Part shown: positions 21,896 through 35,510 of the stretch, one piece after another
How the letters are laid out: every line of letters starts with the position of its first letter
How positions within the stretch are numbered: position 1 is the stretch's first letter
Assembly (NCBI GenBank): GCA_026413225.1
Contig: CM048552.1
Coordinates: 61,209,001 to 61,273,000 of the forward strand
DNA length: 64,000 bases
DNA from: Otis tarda
Taxonomy: Eukaryota; Chordata; Aves; Otidiformes; Otididae
Reading direction: 5' to 3'
Translations under genes and position numbers: made by a program
The notes under the pieces: model-generated
Database searches by the model: none
The model's input: only the letters and a program-made list of their open reading frames with translations
What the model was told of the DNA's origin: nothing

Positions 21896-24800
21896 AGTGG
21901 AGACACGAGGCCTGCCAGCGAAAGGAAGGGGTCTGCCAGCAAATTTATACACCAACTGGAAAAGTTTCAGAACAGCTTTATCGGATAACTGTGGGCTCCC
22001 ATAGGTTTGTGTGTAGGAAATATTTCACTAGCGCATTTGCGCTGGTTGGAGAATGTGATTTGTTTCCGAGGGTCCCAGCTGCTGCTGGTGGGCAGGCAGA
22101 GCTGTATGGCGTAGACCAGACTTCAGCTACATCGTTCTTCGTGTTACACATTTACATGGGGCTAAATCACTGTATTTCTAATTAAGTAATTTACACCTTG
22201 TATTGCCTAACTACACGATAGAGGGGCTGTTGGCACTTTTTTTTTTAAACTTATGTTTTCCTGATGACTGCAGGTACCAGAGGTGAGAATTTGTTGTGTG
22301 CTATTTCTCGCTGCTATTACTCCTCTGCTTCTCTGCAAACTCCATGGGAACACTGAAATTTCTGCTGGTGAAAGAGAAAGAGAAGTATGGGAATTCAGCT
22401 GAACAAATAAGTAGATAAGGGAACAACAACACAACTTTCTTTTCTTCTCTAAGTCATTTACATGTGGAAAGCTGCATGGTATTTTGTCAAGATTTATAGC
22501 AATGTTCTACTGGAATGACTGGATATTTTTCAGTAATTATTAGTCTGGCATATCTTCTACTTCGGTTATAAACCACGTTGATTTTAGTAGGAACAGAACT
22601 AAGACATTGCTCTTCTGTGATGCCTCTCGCTTGTTACAAGATACTATCAGAAGCCTCAAGAAAGGGCTGATATACATGAACCAAAGAATCTCTAGTATCT
22701 GCCTTGAATAATTTACCACTTAAGTAAAGGATATTACTTCAAATTGGACTAGATTATGTTGGAGATAGAAAATATGTTGGAGATCTGTGCTGTTTTGCTT
22801 CTTGAGCAATTTTACAAGTTATCTTTCGCTTGCAAAAGCTATGTGAGAAATTGCTTATTTAATAATACAATAGATATTATTTTACAAGATTTTTTTTATC
22901 AGTGTTGCAGATAGGAAAGCATTTGAACATAAAATGTCCCAGAAATTACTTTTTTTTTTTTAATGGAAATTAAATTGCTGTAGGTATCGCAGAATCGAAA
23001 ATAATAGGAAAACAGCAAGGCTGATCCTTTAGCATCAATACTTAACATATCAGTACTTATACTGTAATTAGCCTTTTGATTTGATTACCCAGTTAAGTGA
23101 GAAAACTTTCCATGACTTTGGATTTTGGATGTTTTTTGTATGCAAAGACCAACCTTTACTTCTACTTATATCACTTTGTGTTGCACACAGCTGGAAAGGA
23201 TATAGAGCATGACCTGGTCGTCCATATCCTAAGATAGTTCAGTGGTCCAGAACTTTTCTTTCCAAGGTGAAAGTACCCAGGATTCAGCTAGGACCTGGTA
23301 TAATTTTGCTGACTTCTGAGGAGTGACTTTAGATTTACACCTTTTGACTTAACGCTGCTTCCTTTGAAATTAAGTGGAAGTTTCGAGAATCCCATCAGCA
23401 CTGTGTGATTGCTGAAGCCACGATGATTAATTATGCAAAAGTGCATTGGCACACTAGGTACAGCACCTTAAATTTGTGTGAATGCAACATAAAATCAGGA
23501 GGCAAGGTTACTTTCTGAACAATGAAGCAGCTATGTTGGGTTAAGACATGTTGATTAAGACACGCTGCTGAATGAGGCAACAGCATGTTGCTGGAGCAGC
23601 GCTGGAGTGAGGGGCTCGTGGCTGGCTTGTTTACTCTCTGTGGAAATCTTCTCTTCAAGGGAAAATCATACTTGTAAAGAAAAAATAAGATGAAATTGCA
23701 GTTTAGGGTTGTGTGAGGCTGTTATATATTATATATTATATGGTATGAGGGGGATAGATGGCGAGGAACAAGAGGCGCAACGGCAGAACTGCATAATCTT
23801 CCCTCCAGGTGTAAGCGACTTCAATTCACCTACCAGGCAGGTCCTCTGAGGTGCTCCCATTCGCCGTTTGTGCTCGGAGGTAGTTATTTCGGCTGTTATT
23901 GGAAAGGCAGACAGCCTGCAAGGTGCCAGCCTGCTAGCATTTCACACGTTTTTAACACAAGTTTCTGGAGTTTGGTTTTGTGCTATTTTTGGTAAGAACT
24001 ATAGAACAAAACCCAGATTCTTTAAATTGAAGGATGTTGGCAAATAGCAGCAAAACATTTGTCTATTTTTTCATTTGCCATTTTGAAAGAGACTCCTTTT
24101 TCCTCTAGAACTATAAAACTTGTCAAGCTCAGCAAAGTCCGAAGAAATTAATCTGCGATGTTTTTTTTTTTTAAAGCTCTTAGGAAATTAAACTGTGATT
24201 AGAAGAGGAAGGGCAATCCAGCTTTTACTGGGGCAGCTATGTTGTTTGTCCTGAATGCCTTTGTCCTTAAACAGAGCAGTTGTGACCATTAGCTAAATGG
24301 ATGGATGGAAATGTGGGACCATCCCTCTCCTGCAGGCAGCGTTTTGCCCTGGTCTCCCCATCCGGCTCCAGAGAGATGCAGGGGCTGGACCACGGCCACT
24401 CCCTTGGGGACCAAGCATGAGAGGGGAGTGCCAGGAGGCAAGGAGATGGGGAAGGCAGCGCTTATCACACCACAGTTACTGTAGCAAAAATTGAGAAACT
24501 AACTGCAGTATATGATTCAGAATAAGACACAAAAATAGCCCCAAATCCCCCTTTTTGTTTATAAAATCCTAAAGGAGTAGTAAACTGTGTTTTGTGTGAT
24601 GCCAGCTGTAGAGACAAAAATGCAGTAAGTTCTCCTGGTGTTTTTCTTTCTCTGTGTACAAAGGTATGATTTCTCTCACAAGAACAGTCTAAATATCCCA
24701 TTAATTCCTTATGTGTAATATTAGCAAAACCCCTTTCATGATAGATTACAGTATTTTGATTCGTTACTCATCAGTATGTATAATTATCGTTTAACAATGT

Positions 24801-26409
24801 TATGAAGGACTGATGAAGGGAAGCAGGTGTTTAAACATGCAGTACCAGTAGTTTGACACAGCATTTAATTCTCTTTATTAATGCTTTTAAAAGACATCTA
24901 TTCAAGGAGGGAAAACAATGAAGCACTATATAGTCATGAGTGTTTGCAAAAGAAAGAAAAAAGATGTTTGGTCAATTTTTGGAGCAAGTATTTTTTAATT
25001 AATATAAGTGAGCTTTTTAATGTTAGTATAACATTATGTGAAGATAGTGAAGGTAATGAAGTGTGTTACAATTTTAAATAGTGATAAATTTATATGCTCA
25101 GATGGGCTTTAGATCCATAAAATCTTTCTGGGTATCAGGGTAATGAAAAGTACAGCTTGGTCCTGAAAAGCCAGTATGATTTTTGAAGTCCACATACAGG
25201 AGGATGGTACTGCCAGGAGGTGGCTACCAGGGCCATGAGAAGGGCCAGTGAGGCCCCATGGGTGATGCCCGTCCTGTCTGGCCAGTGTAGGGCTTAGCTC
25301 CAAGGGGGTCAGCATCCCTGCTGAAGAACTCCGAGGGGAAAGAGCCACCTCTCCAGAGCTTTATGTGTCAGAATTTGGGATCTTCAGGTCCAAAGACTGC
25401 TGTGAACTTCTCCCCAGCCCTCTCCTTGAATGAGAAAACTCCCATTTACCTCCAGGTAATGCTTTGTGGGAAGAGGTCCTTGAAAACCTCCATGGCTATG
25501 AGCTAATGTTTACCAGGATCAGTGGTCTCCCTCTTCATTGCAGTTTGTCTTCTCATAATTATTATTATTTAGCTAGTTTAAATTAACATAGGTTAACAGA
25601 GCCTTTAAAAATAATCTTTATTTGAGTTAAAAAGATGTGCTTTCTTATATCTTAGCAGATTTTTCTCTAGTGTCTGGAATAAGCCAAAATGAACTATTTT
25701 GCCTTCTGAAGCAGCAGTTTTTGGATGGAGGTCTAACAGGCACTTGCACAGCCAGAGTAGGCTGTTTGGAATGGTACACTTCTGTAACACAGCCGTTCCA
25801 GAGCTGAGCTTCCTTTGAGCAGCAACGTACCACAACTAGCTGTTTCTTCTTTGTCTGTGGCTGACAAGATGAAGTCTTACGAGGTGATTCAGGACAACTA
25901 TATTTAGTTTTTTGCTCTGTTTTGTTGTGGAAGATGCGTTTCAACAGTCTGAGTCAGGCTGGGTGAGTATCGTGTTAATGCTGCGGCCTGACAGCTTTTC
26001 CCAGGGAGACTTTTTGCCTGTTGATGGAGGAGAGGTGGGTACTTCCAGAGAGAGAGCAGTCCAGCCTTGTCTCCCAGTACTCTTACTACTCTGGTGACTT
26101 CGTATTTATTTTTTTTAATCACTCTCCAACTAATATTCAGTTGGTACTATGGTGCTTCACTTGCTCTGGTTCCAAAGAACCATCCTGTGTATGAAGGAAA
26201 CCTATGGTTACAAAGCCAATAATTGCTCTTCTGAGAGGCAAAGGGATTTTTGCATTAGCCATTGTGCTATTGCCATCATGATTTGCTTTAAAGGTGTCCA
26301 ATCTATGCCCTGTCTTATGGTGAAAGTAATTATAAGTGATCTTAATGATCCCTGCCAGCCGTAGCACACACACATAAAAAATAAACATAAGATGATATTT
26401 CATTATTAC
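21896..26409. other. Unique non-coding sequence; conserved-looking CpG-containing patch
   Basis: No gene recognised. About 23760-23980 is richer in CpG and more complex than its surroundings. A short TATATTA-type repeat lies at 23723-23741. The remaining sequence is AT-rich with open frames under 100 codons and no recognisable products. Confidence 0.5.
23723..23741. repeat. Short AT simple repeat
   Basis: About three units of an ATATATT-like heptamer. Low-complexity sequence. Confidence 0.8.
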
Positions 26410-27904
26410 ACCTGTGTTTCTCTTTGCCTGATAATTTTGTTTTCCCTGCATGATATTCTATTATTCATTAAAATGGTGTCTTTATAAAGTGATTTACTTT
26501 ATGGGCAACCTTAGTATTTCTTTTCCTCTATTTACTTTGTCTCCTAATTGCTGTTACATGTCATTAACAAGAAGGCTAGAATTATTGCACCTGCTGGGCC
26601 AAATAAGCTGACTTTTTCTTTCATTTCTTGTTGATCACCTTGTTCAAATTAGTTCTCGGCATGCTTGACAGGTACAGACATCTTCCATCTTGCTTATGCT
26701 TTACTTTCATTAGGCAGATTTATGTCTTGTTTCAAGGGTTATGCTTACGGTGAACCAAACTGCAACTTTGAGCAGGAATTACTGTATACGCTGAATCAGG
26801 CTCTGGGCAGACAGTTCAGAGACCCTGTGTCAGCTCTTATTGCTCGTCTTGGAGACCCAACTCTCCTGCCATTTAGCATGATAGACAACCTGAGCAAGGT
26901 GCTATTCTGCTCAACAGTCAGTCCCTCCCACTTTTGATGAGTTCAGTGCAAATCCCCTAAGGATAAGGCCGTGAGGCTGTAGTTTTCTTTGGGATAGGGT
27001 CTCCCCCCAGTCTGCCCCTGTGAGAAGTAAGAGGAAGTAAATTTAATAGTGTAGGCTATCTGTGTTTTACAAATGTTCTTTAGCTGCTAAGGACTTGAAG
27101 CTTCTTCTTCTTAACATGGATGTCAAATGTTTTTATCGGGGACCTTCTTTGCTCCGCAAATGCAATTGGCTCGCTCTTCGTCTCTAGCATCATGGCACCT
27201 AAGCCTTTCTGCTATGATAAAGCACTATACAGCGTTTGCATGCAGAGGTGGCCGTGTAAACGCCAACCCCTTTAAAGGCTGTATCTGAGTTAAGGAAAGA
27301 GTTTGGGGATGAATATAGGTGGTCAGCAATAACTTTGTCCAAGGGAGATAAGCCATGGCTGGTGCGTGGGGCTTGGTGGATCTGTGCTAACATTTTGCTG
27401 AGTTGCCTTCTATTTTTCATGACAATTTGAAGATTTAAAGAACGTTTTCCTACAGACCTCAGTGTTGGTAGCTTGCCTGTTATTTCCCAGTGGGGCAGGT
27501 AAGACCTTGCTGCTGCTCAGGTGCAGAGATCACCCCTGGAAGCTCCCGGGGCTCACGCCCAGGAGGTGATTCAACAGAGGGGTGTTTTGAGGGAGCAGCT
27601 GCTGCACTTCTAAGTGTGAAACTCTGGTCCCTGCTCTGAATTCTCTCCCAGAGGAGTTCAACTCCTTCTTTCAGAAAACATCAGCTACTTTGTACAGTGG
27701 GAAGTTATCAGGGCGCAGAGCTCATTTGAAAAAGTATTGTGTCAGCGATGCAATATCCAGAAAAGCACCAGCTTTTGTGATGAAGTCTTACCATTTTTTC
27801 AGAGGGCTCCAGCACTTAAAAGCTAACTGGGCTGACTTCAGAGGGAGCCAAGGGCTTTGAGCACCCCGTGGAAACTCAGCTGGAAGAGCAGATCCTGCAG
27901 CGAT
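26410..27904. other. Unique sequence with an exon-like open frame
   Basis: The segment 26410-26720 is AT-rich and complex. A frame open from 26665 to 26937 (first codon TTG, not ATG) includes an exon-like interval: a pyrimidine-rich acceptor ending at 26713 and a weak donor after 26898. I do not recognise the peptide, and 90-codon frames are common by chance in 64 kb. The rest of the stretch holds nothing I can identify. Confidence 0.3.
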
Positions 27905-28650
27905 GGGCTCGCTGTCATTTTAATATGGCTTTTGTGTCTTCATAAAAAAATGTAACTTCTACTGTCAGTTGCATGAGAGTTGATGTTTAACTTTTTGGCC
28001 TTTAAGAAATTATAGTTTGACATTAAGTTTAACTTTCCTGGCTAATGAAATTATCATGATGGAACAGCCCAAGTAAATAATAAATACAATAACTCTTCTT
28101 TGCCTGTTGTGTGCTTTTACTATTCATAATTTTTAGGACCATAGATATTAGATACACTTACGTAAGACTTAACGAACAGTAATTATCTTTTGGCTAAAGA
28201 AAAAGCACAAACGAATGCTAAGCTGCATTATCGCTTGGCTTCTGACATGAGCTGATAATCAGATTTTCTTGCTTAAATCCATGGTGCTTGAACAATGCTA
28301 CCCACTGTCTGTCCTTCCCGATATTACCCTTAATTAGAAAGAACAGAAACACAAATCTGAATTATTTCAAAATCTGGTTTTCATGGTCAGTGGTTGGAAG
28401 GGCTTAACTTTATTACAAATAAACCTGGCTTTATTTACTAATGAAATCTGAAATGCTAGGCCTGTAATAGTAGATAGTGTAATAGTATGGTGTTTACATG
28501 CTGAAAAATCTTGTGTGGGCAAAGTATTTTGTAATAAATCGTTAAGTAATTGAATTATGATTCTTTTATCCAATTAATAAAGCAGAAAAGGAGGCCCATA
28601 GGAAGCACTATACCATAGTTTAGGCGAGCAATGACACATTGTTCTCTAGC
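27905..28650. other. Conserved-element-like block with SOX-type dyad
   Basis: This is AT-rich, non-repetitive sequence with many TAAT/ATTA cores (for example AGTAATTATC and CTTAATTAGAAAG). It ends with GCAATG-ACA-CATTGT at 28628-28642, two facing SOX-type half-sites three bases apart. No coding potential is visible. Conservation is inferred from appearance only. Confidence 0.3.
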
Positions 28651-31600
28651 CTTGCTGTTTGTATGTAAGACTTTTGTTTAAGATGCATTTGGCAAATGCT
28701 TGTTTCTGTTTTTCCATACATCTGAGATTTTGATTTACCTTTTTTCCCCAATCTTTTGTATTTAGTGGCTTCTTATTTCTGAACATTTGACAAAATATCA
28801 ACTTTTTTTTTTAATAAAAAAAATTATATACAGACGGGGGAAACATAATGTTCTGTTCTTTTTTTTTTTTTTTTGTGCCAGAGGACTGGAAGCCCCTTTT
28901 TCTCCACTAAGTACAACCTTTTCATTTCCATGTCATAGCTTTTATTCTCTACAAAACACCAAAAAGGTTATTTTATGCTACCTGATCTCTCTTGCTCAAC
29001 TCTGATATAATTGCAAATCTGCTTCTGTAGTTACTTTTGTAGTAAAATGTGACTTTAGAAAAACATTACTTCAAATCTACCACAAAACAAGAAGAGTAAG
29101 AGTACAGAAATCATAGCAAAAGATAAAACATAAACCCAGCTTCTTCTTTAGTGTATGCTTTTTGTTTCATGGCATATATACAAATAGCACTTGTTAATGT
29201 ACCAGCAAATATACAAGCCTTATATCAACAGCTGGAGTTTTCGGCAGTGCTTTCAAGCTATCTTCCTTTTCTAGTAAAATACCGTGCATCTTCAGTAGAT
29301 ATTTTGTGCATGATAAGGAGCACAAAAGAGCACAGAGAAAAGCCAGGAAGAAAACCACAGTGTTCTTGGCAAGCCAACAATTGAAAAGTACAGGTGCTAG
29401 GAGTGGGTATAGGCCTAAAGTAAATAGTTATGTTAGGTTTTTTTTTTTTTTTAAATCAAAAGAAGGTACCTTTCATTCTAAGAAATTTATTTCTTTTAAA
29501 TATTTGCAGTCCACAACCGATAGCACATAACGCCACTTTTCTTTCTTCCTTGACAAAGGGAATAGCTTGTGGTAACAAGCAGATGCTCGAGTGGGCTGTG
29601 TGGCATGAGGTGTACCATCAGCCAAGAAAATCAATATTTACTGTTCTAGTATCTTTGTGGTGTGCAAGTTTGCCTTGTTTAAAAAGAGGATTGTGTATAA
29701 TATATAAGGCCTTGCTTATAGTTAATCAAAAGAGGGGTATTATTGAAAAGGGCATGTTCTCTACAATAAGCCACACTTAACTCTCTGTGTCCTATAGTCC
29801 TGGTCTGTTCATTTATTACACAAAAAATATCGAACTGAAATCAGCGGAATGGTTAGATCCGAGAGGTGTTTGCAGTCATTCTCTTCTTTAAAAGTATTTG
29901 TTACAACACAATAAATATGCTTAGTAACAGCGGTAAAAACGGTATCTGTTCAGTAGCAGGGAAGGTGAGTCCCCAGCCACTCGCAGAGACCCCGGGGCTG
30001 CTGCCTTGCCATGGTTTGTGAGAGTGCGGTTCTCCTGATGGTGATCGCGGCAAGGGCCAGCGGAGGATGCATCCAACCTGCGATATGAGGAGCTGCTGAA
30101 ATATAGGTCTATGCGCTACTTGGGGAAATAAGCTTTTGCCCTCAAGGAAACATTTATAACAAATAATACAATTAAGAAATCTCAGAAACAGCTTCCTAGT
30201 AATAATGGTTTATTTTTCAAGATTATGTTTTACTGGAAAGACTCAGATCTCTGTTTTGCATTGATTCCTCCCCCTGCCCCCTTCTTTTCACTCTACATTA
30301 TGAAAAGAGAGTTTAATCCACTGTGATAAATTCTCGTGCTACCTTTTCCTGCACTGAGCCTTTCATCTGTAATTTTAAAATTCATAGTGGGAGAGTATAA
30401 ACAAGGTAAATGGATGCTAGAGATGGCTATAGGGAAGCTATAAAGTTTGTGGGCCAATTTGGTGAAACAGAAATTTACTTACGGAATGGAAATTATTGTT
30501 CATTTCACTGTTCAGCTTTACTCTTCTCTCTCTTCTTCCATGGTTTATTAGGCAGATGCCATTTATGATGCCACACTTTAACTTCTGTTTATGGGTTTCA
30601 ACTATGCAGAAGTATAAACCTCTACTTCGTAAAACTCTTGATCCTGTGGAAAGCTCTCAAATGTGTCAGAAACTATGGGTGCTGCTTATAGTTTAATGAA
30701 AAAATGGAGTGGCAGAGAGTAATAAGAGTTCCTAAGTCAGCCCTCTTGCTGCTTTTCACTGCACTCACTTTTCTTTTGTCGTCTCTGCCAGGATTACAGG
30801 ATTTGGGAGTCCAGAGGGGAAGAGGGAGTCTGTGTGCCACTAAAGGGTGGAAATGGTTTTGAACATATTATGCACAGAGAGCAAGAACCTGCAGAGAAGG
30901 GTGCTAAAGGAGCGTGTTCAGTCTCCTACGGGCTTGGGAGCTGCGTTACCTTGAGATCTGAGTCCTGGTCAAAGACCGGGGCTTGGCTTTGAGGGCTGGT
31001 GGATGGACGTCTCCCACTGAGCTACTTCTTCCCACTAACTCGCCGTGAGCTTCATCCCTTGATCCTGCCAAAACCTCCTCCCTTGTCTTTTCATGGGATT
31101 CGCTGGCTTACTCAGGAGATTGGGGTTAAGTGCCCAGGGTAAATACTGTAGAGCTGCCATGTGTAATATAGCCAAGAAATGTATTTCAGTCATCAGCACC
31201 TCTCTTGACAGTCGGTGGGTTGAGCAGCACTGATGGATGAGAGGGGAGGTGGAGGGCCAGGCTGGTGTGCGCAGGGGACTGACCAAAGTCACGAATGCTC
31301 ACCCAGCTCCTGAAGCTGTGGGGGAAAGAGGGCTGACATGCCAAGTTAAATGCACAGTTACCGTGCATCTGATCAACATTAGTTCCGCATAAACTAAAAC
31401 AAATTCTCCAGTAGTCATCACACTCTGATGTTTAATTGGTCTCTATGTAGTTCCTGGGAATCCGTGGGCCTTATCTTGCCCAGCTTCTGCTTCCTAACCT
31501 TAAAAAGCCCACCTTAAAAACGAAAAAGGAAGTCACTGTTTGAAAATGAATGTGACAAATCAAGAAGCGAAGATGAATGGAAAAACCTGTCTAAATTTCA

Positions 31601-34241
31601 AACTATGTCAAAGCAATATATACATTTCTTCCTTCTCTTTATAAACTCTTTGTCTTAATATGCCTGGAACATAAAAAAAGATAGATTATACTGGAAAAAG
31701 CTTCCTACATCTCTGCTTCAGTGCTGTTGCTCTAGGGTGGTAGGATGGTGTCTCATGCAACATGCACAGAGATTAATCTCACTCATGTTTCACTTTACAC
31801 AGCATTCACAGAGGAGGAGCCTTTACTGCCTGACCCCAGACTTGCAACACCTTTGAGGATGTTGGGTGGTCCTGGGCTTAACATCAAGATCCAGGGCCTT
31901 CCAGCTAAACAGGGGAGTTAAACCTGGGGTGGGGGTCCCCTTCTCAGAAAAATACATGTGAAAATCCAGAAAATAAATTTATGTTTTCAGTCAAGGAAGG
32001 ATTAGAATGCTGGAGTTGTCAGTGTTACAATTGCAGAACTTTGCTGTTTGACAGTTTTAAAGAAGAAAATAGAATCTCAAAGGAAAGTTCAGAGGTGCGC
32101 TTCTAATGTGGGCACACAAACACATACTGTATGCAAAAACGTTCAGTATTTAGTGTCTAATAGGACTCAGAGTGGAGACGAGTTATTTGCTGTAACTACA
32201 CTTGTGTGATAAAATTATTCTTGCATTGCATGAGATAGCATCATCTTGTGACTTATACCTTCAGTAGAATCAGACCCCATGCTCTCTTTGTAGTAACTTT
32301 TAAAATTTCAACCATTGTGAATGGATAAAAATATCTTAAGGCAATTAATTCCTCTTTCTTGCTTATTATTAGCAGCAGAAAGGCATCATGCTTGCCTATT
32401 GCATCATTTCCTTGCTACCTTTGTCTTTTTCAACAATGATGATTGTAATTTGCCAAAACATACCAGTACATTTTTTCATGCTAAGAAGAACTATTTCAAT
32501 TATCTGGTTTAATCTTGCTTATAGTTTAGAACAGGTCACCTGGTAGATGGCAGTAGCACTGAAGCAGAGCAGTCCAATCTCTCTTTAAAGACTTCTCAGG
32601 AGTTAGGAGGCTGCTGTATTCCCCGCAGGCCAACAGTCCCAACAGCTATGTCATCCTCACCACCTTACACTTTTCTACATCTGCCTTTCCACTTTTGGAT
32701 AATACTGTGCATCTATTGGTTCATCCTTAAGATAATTTTTGCAGGTAGGAATTTTGGCCTTTCTCTCCTGTCATGTTGCAGTCTGTAGGGGAGAAAGCTT
32801 TCAACGTCGTTTCTCTTTTCTATGTTTCTGTATGACTCCGAGACAAAATTCCACTTTTTTTTTCAAGATGGGCTGGAAGTGCACCAGAAACATGTCATAA
32901 TGATTTCCATGAATATCATATTCTGTGTCTTGGAAAGAGCCATGACAACACCTCGACATGCAGAACCTACTTAAGAATTTTGCCTTGAGTTGTTTAGACT
33001 CAGCAGGAGGGACTGTGTAACCTTTCAGCTTACCCTGAAAAGCAGAAGGTCCAGTTTGTTCCTTCCCAGTAGCCTAGGGTCAAATGTTTTCCCAGTGGGG
33101 AGCAAGACATTTTCTGTATAGTCTCCAGCTTCAAAGGAGAATTGGGGTGAGGCCAAATGCCAAGTGCTTTGGAAATTTCTCCTAATAGACTAAGGGCTAC
33201 AGTTTATCTCAAATTATTGCTAAGAGAAGGCAGAGATTCATCACAGGGAGTCGTGATAAGAAGCTCAAATTTAGGAGCTACCTCAAATCCTTAGCAATAG
33301 GTGTTTGGAAAGATATGCTGAGAATAGGGGTGCAGATTTATCTGGATTTTTGTCTTCTAGATTTAGAGATGTGAGAATTTTCTGAAATGTGTTTTGAAAG
33401 TGACAGAGTAAGTGTCACCTGGGCATATAATTTCCAGGAATATATGGGGCAAAATCAAAATATGTTCTTTGTTTTAGTTCACAAGATTGTTTGGCATTAA
33501 TTCATAATGTATTTAAGTGTTCTCAGACTGTGTCTGTGTATAGCTCGCAAGTTGAATGACTGACGTAGAGAAGACTGTCATAACACATGAAAAATAGTTG
33601 ATTCATGGGCATCAAAAAGAATATTGTGAAAATAGGCAAGTTGGAGCATTCTGAGTGTTTTTAATTTTTTTACATGGAGTAGCTTTACTCTATGTGAGTC
33701 TGTAAATAAGTTTTTGTTCCTAGAACAAGAAGGAAAATATTTTATTGATATATTGATTATTGGATATTGCCGCTGCAGTTTTTAATCTTTACTCATTATT
33801 ATAAAGTATGGACATCCTACTCTTAAAATTGCATGGTATTATCAGTGATTGAAGGCAACAAGGACACACTGCCAAATTTTAATTATTTAGGTTTAATTTT
33901 TCCATAATTGCTGTCAGCCTCAGGCAGAATTTTTTATTTTTAACAGTTTCAGCCGCAACAGTGATACTGCTTCCCAGAAGAGTGTCAAGGAAAATAACTT
34001 TAGTTTGCTAATATGGAAAGATTTAGACTGTTTCCTTGAGAAACAGCAGTGCTCAGTGGGAGCAGGGCCTAAATCTCAAGTAGGATTTATGCCTCTATCC
34101 AGGATTTGCCTTTTGCCAGAATCCTGAACATTGCCAAGCATATAATAATAAAAAAAAAGTATTGGAAAAGTCCAGAGGCCCTGCGAGCTCCCTCATTCCT
34201 GCTGCCGGTGCTGCGCCCTTGCATCCGTCTGAGCCTCGCTC
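28651..34241. other. Unique non-coding sequence with long T runs and a CTCF-like site
   Basis: No gene recognised. T16 lies at 28859-28874 and T15 at 29438-29452. A 116-codon plus-strand frame at 29430-29780 begins in the second T run and has no recognisable similarity. A CTCF-like core lies at 32540-32553. Confidence 0.55.
32540..32553 (+). promoter_or_regulatory. CTCF-like motif
   Basis: CTGGTAGATGGCAG agrees with the CTCF core CCASYAGRKGGCRS at 12 of 14 positions (mismatches at the second and third). It is followed by TAGCAC, which resembles the flank of many CTCF sites. This is a sequence match only; binding is unknown. Confidence 0.4.
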
Positions 34242-34296
34242 CCCAGGGCTGCCAGCCTGGGCAGAGCTGCGGTGGTGTGGGGCTGGCAGCCCTGGG
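34242..34296. repeat. Perfect 16-bp GC-rich inverted repeat, 23-nt loop
   Basis: CCCAGGGCTGCCAGCC (34242-34257) is exactly complementary to GGCTGGCAGCCCTGGG (34281-34296). Twelve of sixteen pairs are G-C, so the hairpin would be very stable in RNA or single-stranded DNA. It sits in a small GC-rich patch (about 34180-34330) surrounded by AT-rich DNA. Each arm also contains a short self-complementary part, so alternative local folds exist. Confidence 0.9.
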
Positions 34297-35510
34297 ACTG
34301 GGGACGTGTTCTGGCAGCCTCTTCTTATACCTGTGAAGCTCAGAGGAGGATGATGGTGATGAACAACCACAAAGGCAGCGTAGGAGGTTACAGAGCTTCT
34401 GTGGCTGCTCCTCTCCACCAGCTGAGACTTGGTCACTCGCTGAGTTGAGTTGCCTTCCTCCCTTTCACTGCAAAGCACCCGAAGGCACAGCGTTTCTTGT
34501 AGTCACGTGTGCCTGATGTTTATGCGTTATTATTTTGAGCCGCATAAACAGAATTGCTCCTCTTGGTTTGGGCTGGTGAAGTTAGCCTTTCTATTTCACA
34601 GCATGTGTTGCTTTCCTTGTTCTGAGCATACGAAGGATGAAAGTCAGCTAATTTCCAAAGAAAAAGTTTACCTTGATTAAAACCAGCAAGATTAGAGAGT
34701 AGTAGGGAGAAGCTAGAGCCAACAGGTGGGAAAAAATCAAATCGCAAGAGAAAGAGGAGGGGATAACTAAGTCTGTAGGTAAAATTCAGAAATAGAGGTA
34801 GAGACTGCTGATGGCTTTTGAGCGTGGCAAGGGAAAATTTAGATATTGGCGCAGGAAATGAGCTGCTGCTGTACTGGGTAGAGTTTATAAACTCTCGCAT
34901 GCTTCTGCTTGGATGCTTAGCAAATACGTAGTCCTCTGAATGTGAGTGGGATGACTCACTGGAGATCAGATCTTGCCTTTTTTGTCAGGCTGAAGGATTG
35001 TCCTGTGGCTTTTAATCAGATTTTGTTGCAAGGGAACTTGCTGTTGCAGTCACTCTCAGTTCAAACAAGTGAAAATATAGGCTCTGTACAGCAAAGTATT
35101 TGAGCATGTAAAAAGTTAAATGCAAAGTCTGGATTTGGTTTAAACCTAGGCATAGACTTAAGTATTTTGTCAGGTCCCACGTATGATGTCCGAGTCTTTG
35201 CTCTGCCAAAAAGAAATCTGCTGAATTACGTTGTGTTATTTTTCCTCTCCTCCAACATATTTTTCAAAAGTAGCCAATGTTTCTAATTATTGTCTGGTTA
35301 CTTTACACAGCTATGCGCCCAACTTATAGAAAGCCTGCTCGGCAGCACGACTGTCATTCAGGATTTGTCAGAAACAGCCTTCTATTATTTGGTAGTGGTT
35401 TGGTTTCTAGAGGGCAAGCTGTAGACACAAACAAGAGATGTAGCCCTCAGAAACATTCACGCAGCATCCTTCAGGAAGGGAGGGGAGGTTATCCAAGTCC
35501 CCGTCCTGCT
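34297..35510. other. Unique non-coding sequence, no gene recognised
   Basis: Contains a 126-codon minus-strand frame (34520-34900) with no recognisable similarity, and nothing repetitive before the palindrome that begins near 35511. Confidence 0.55.
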
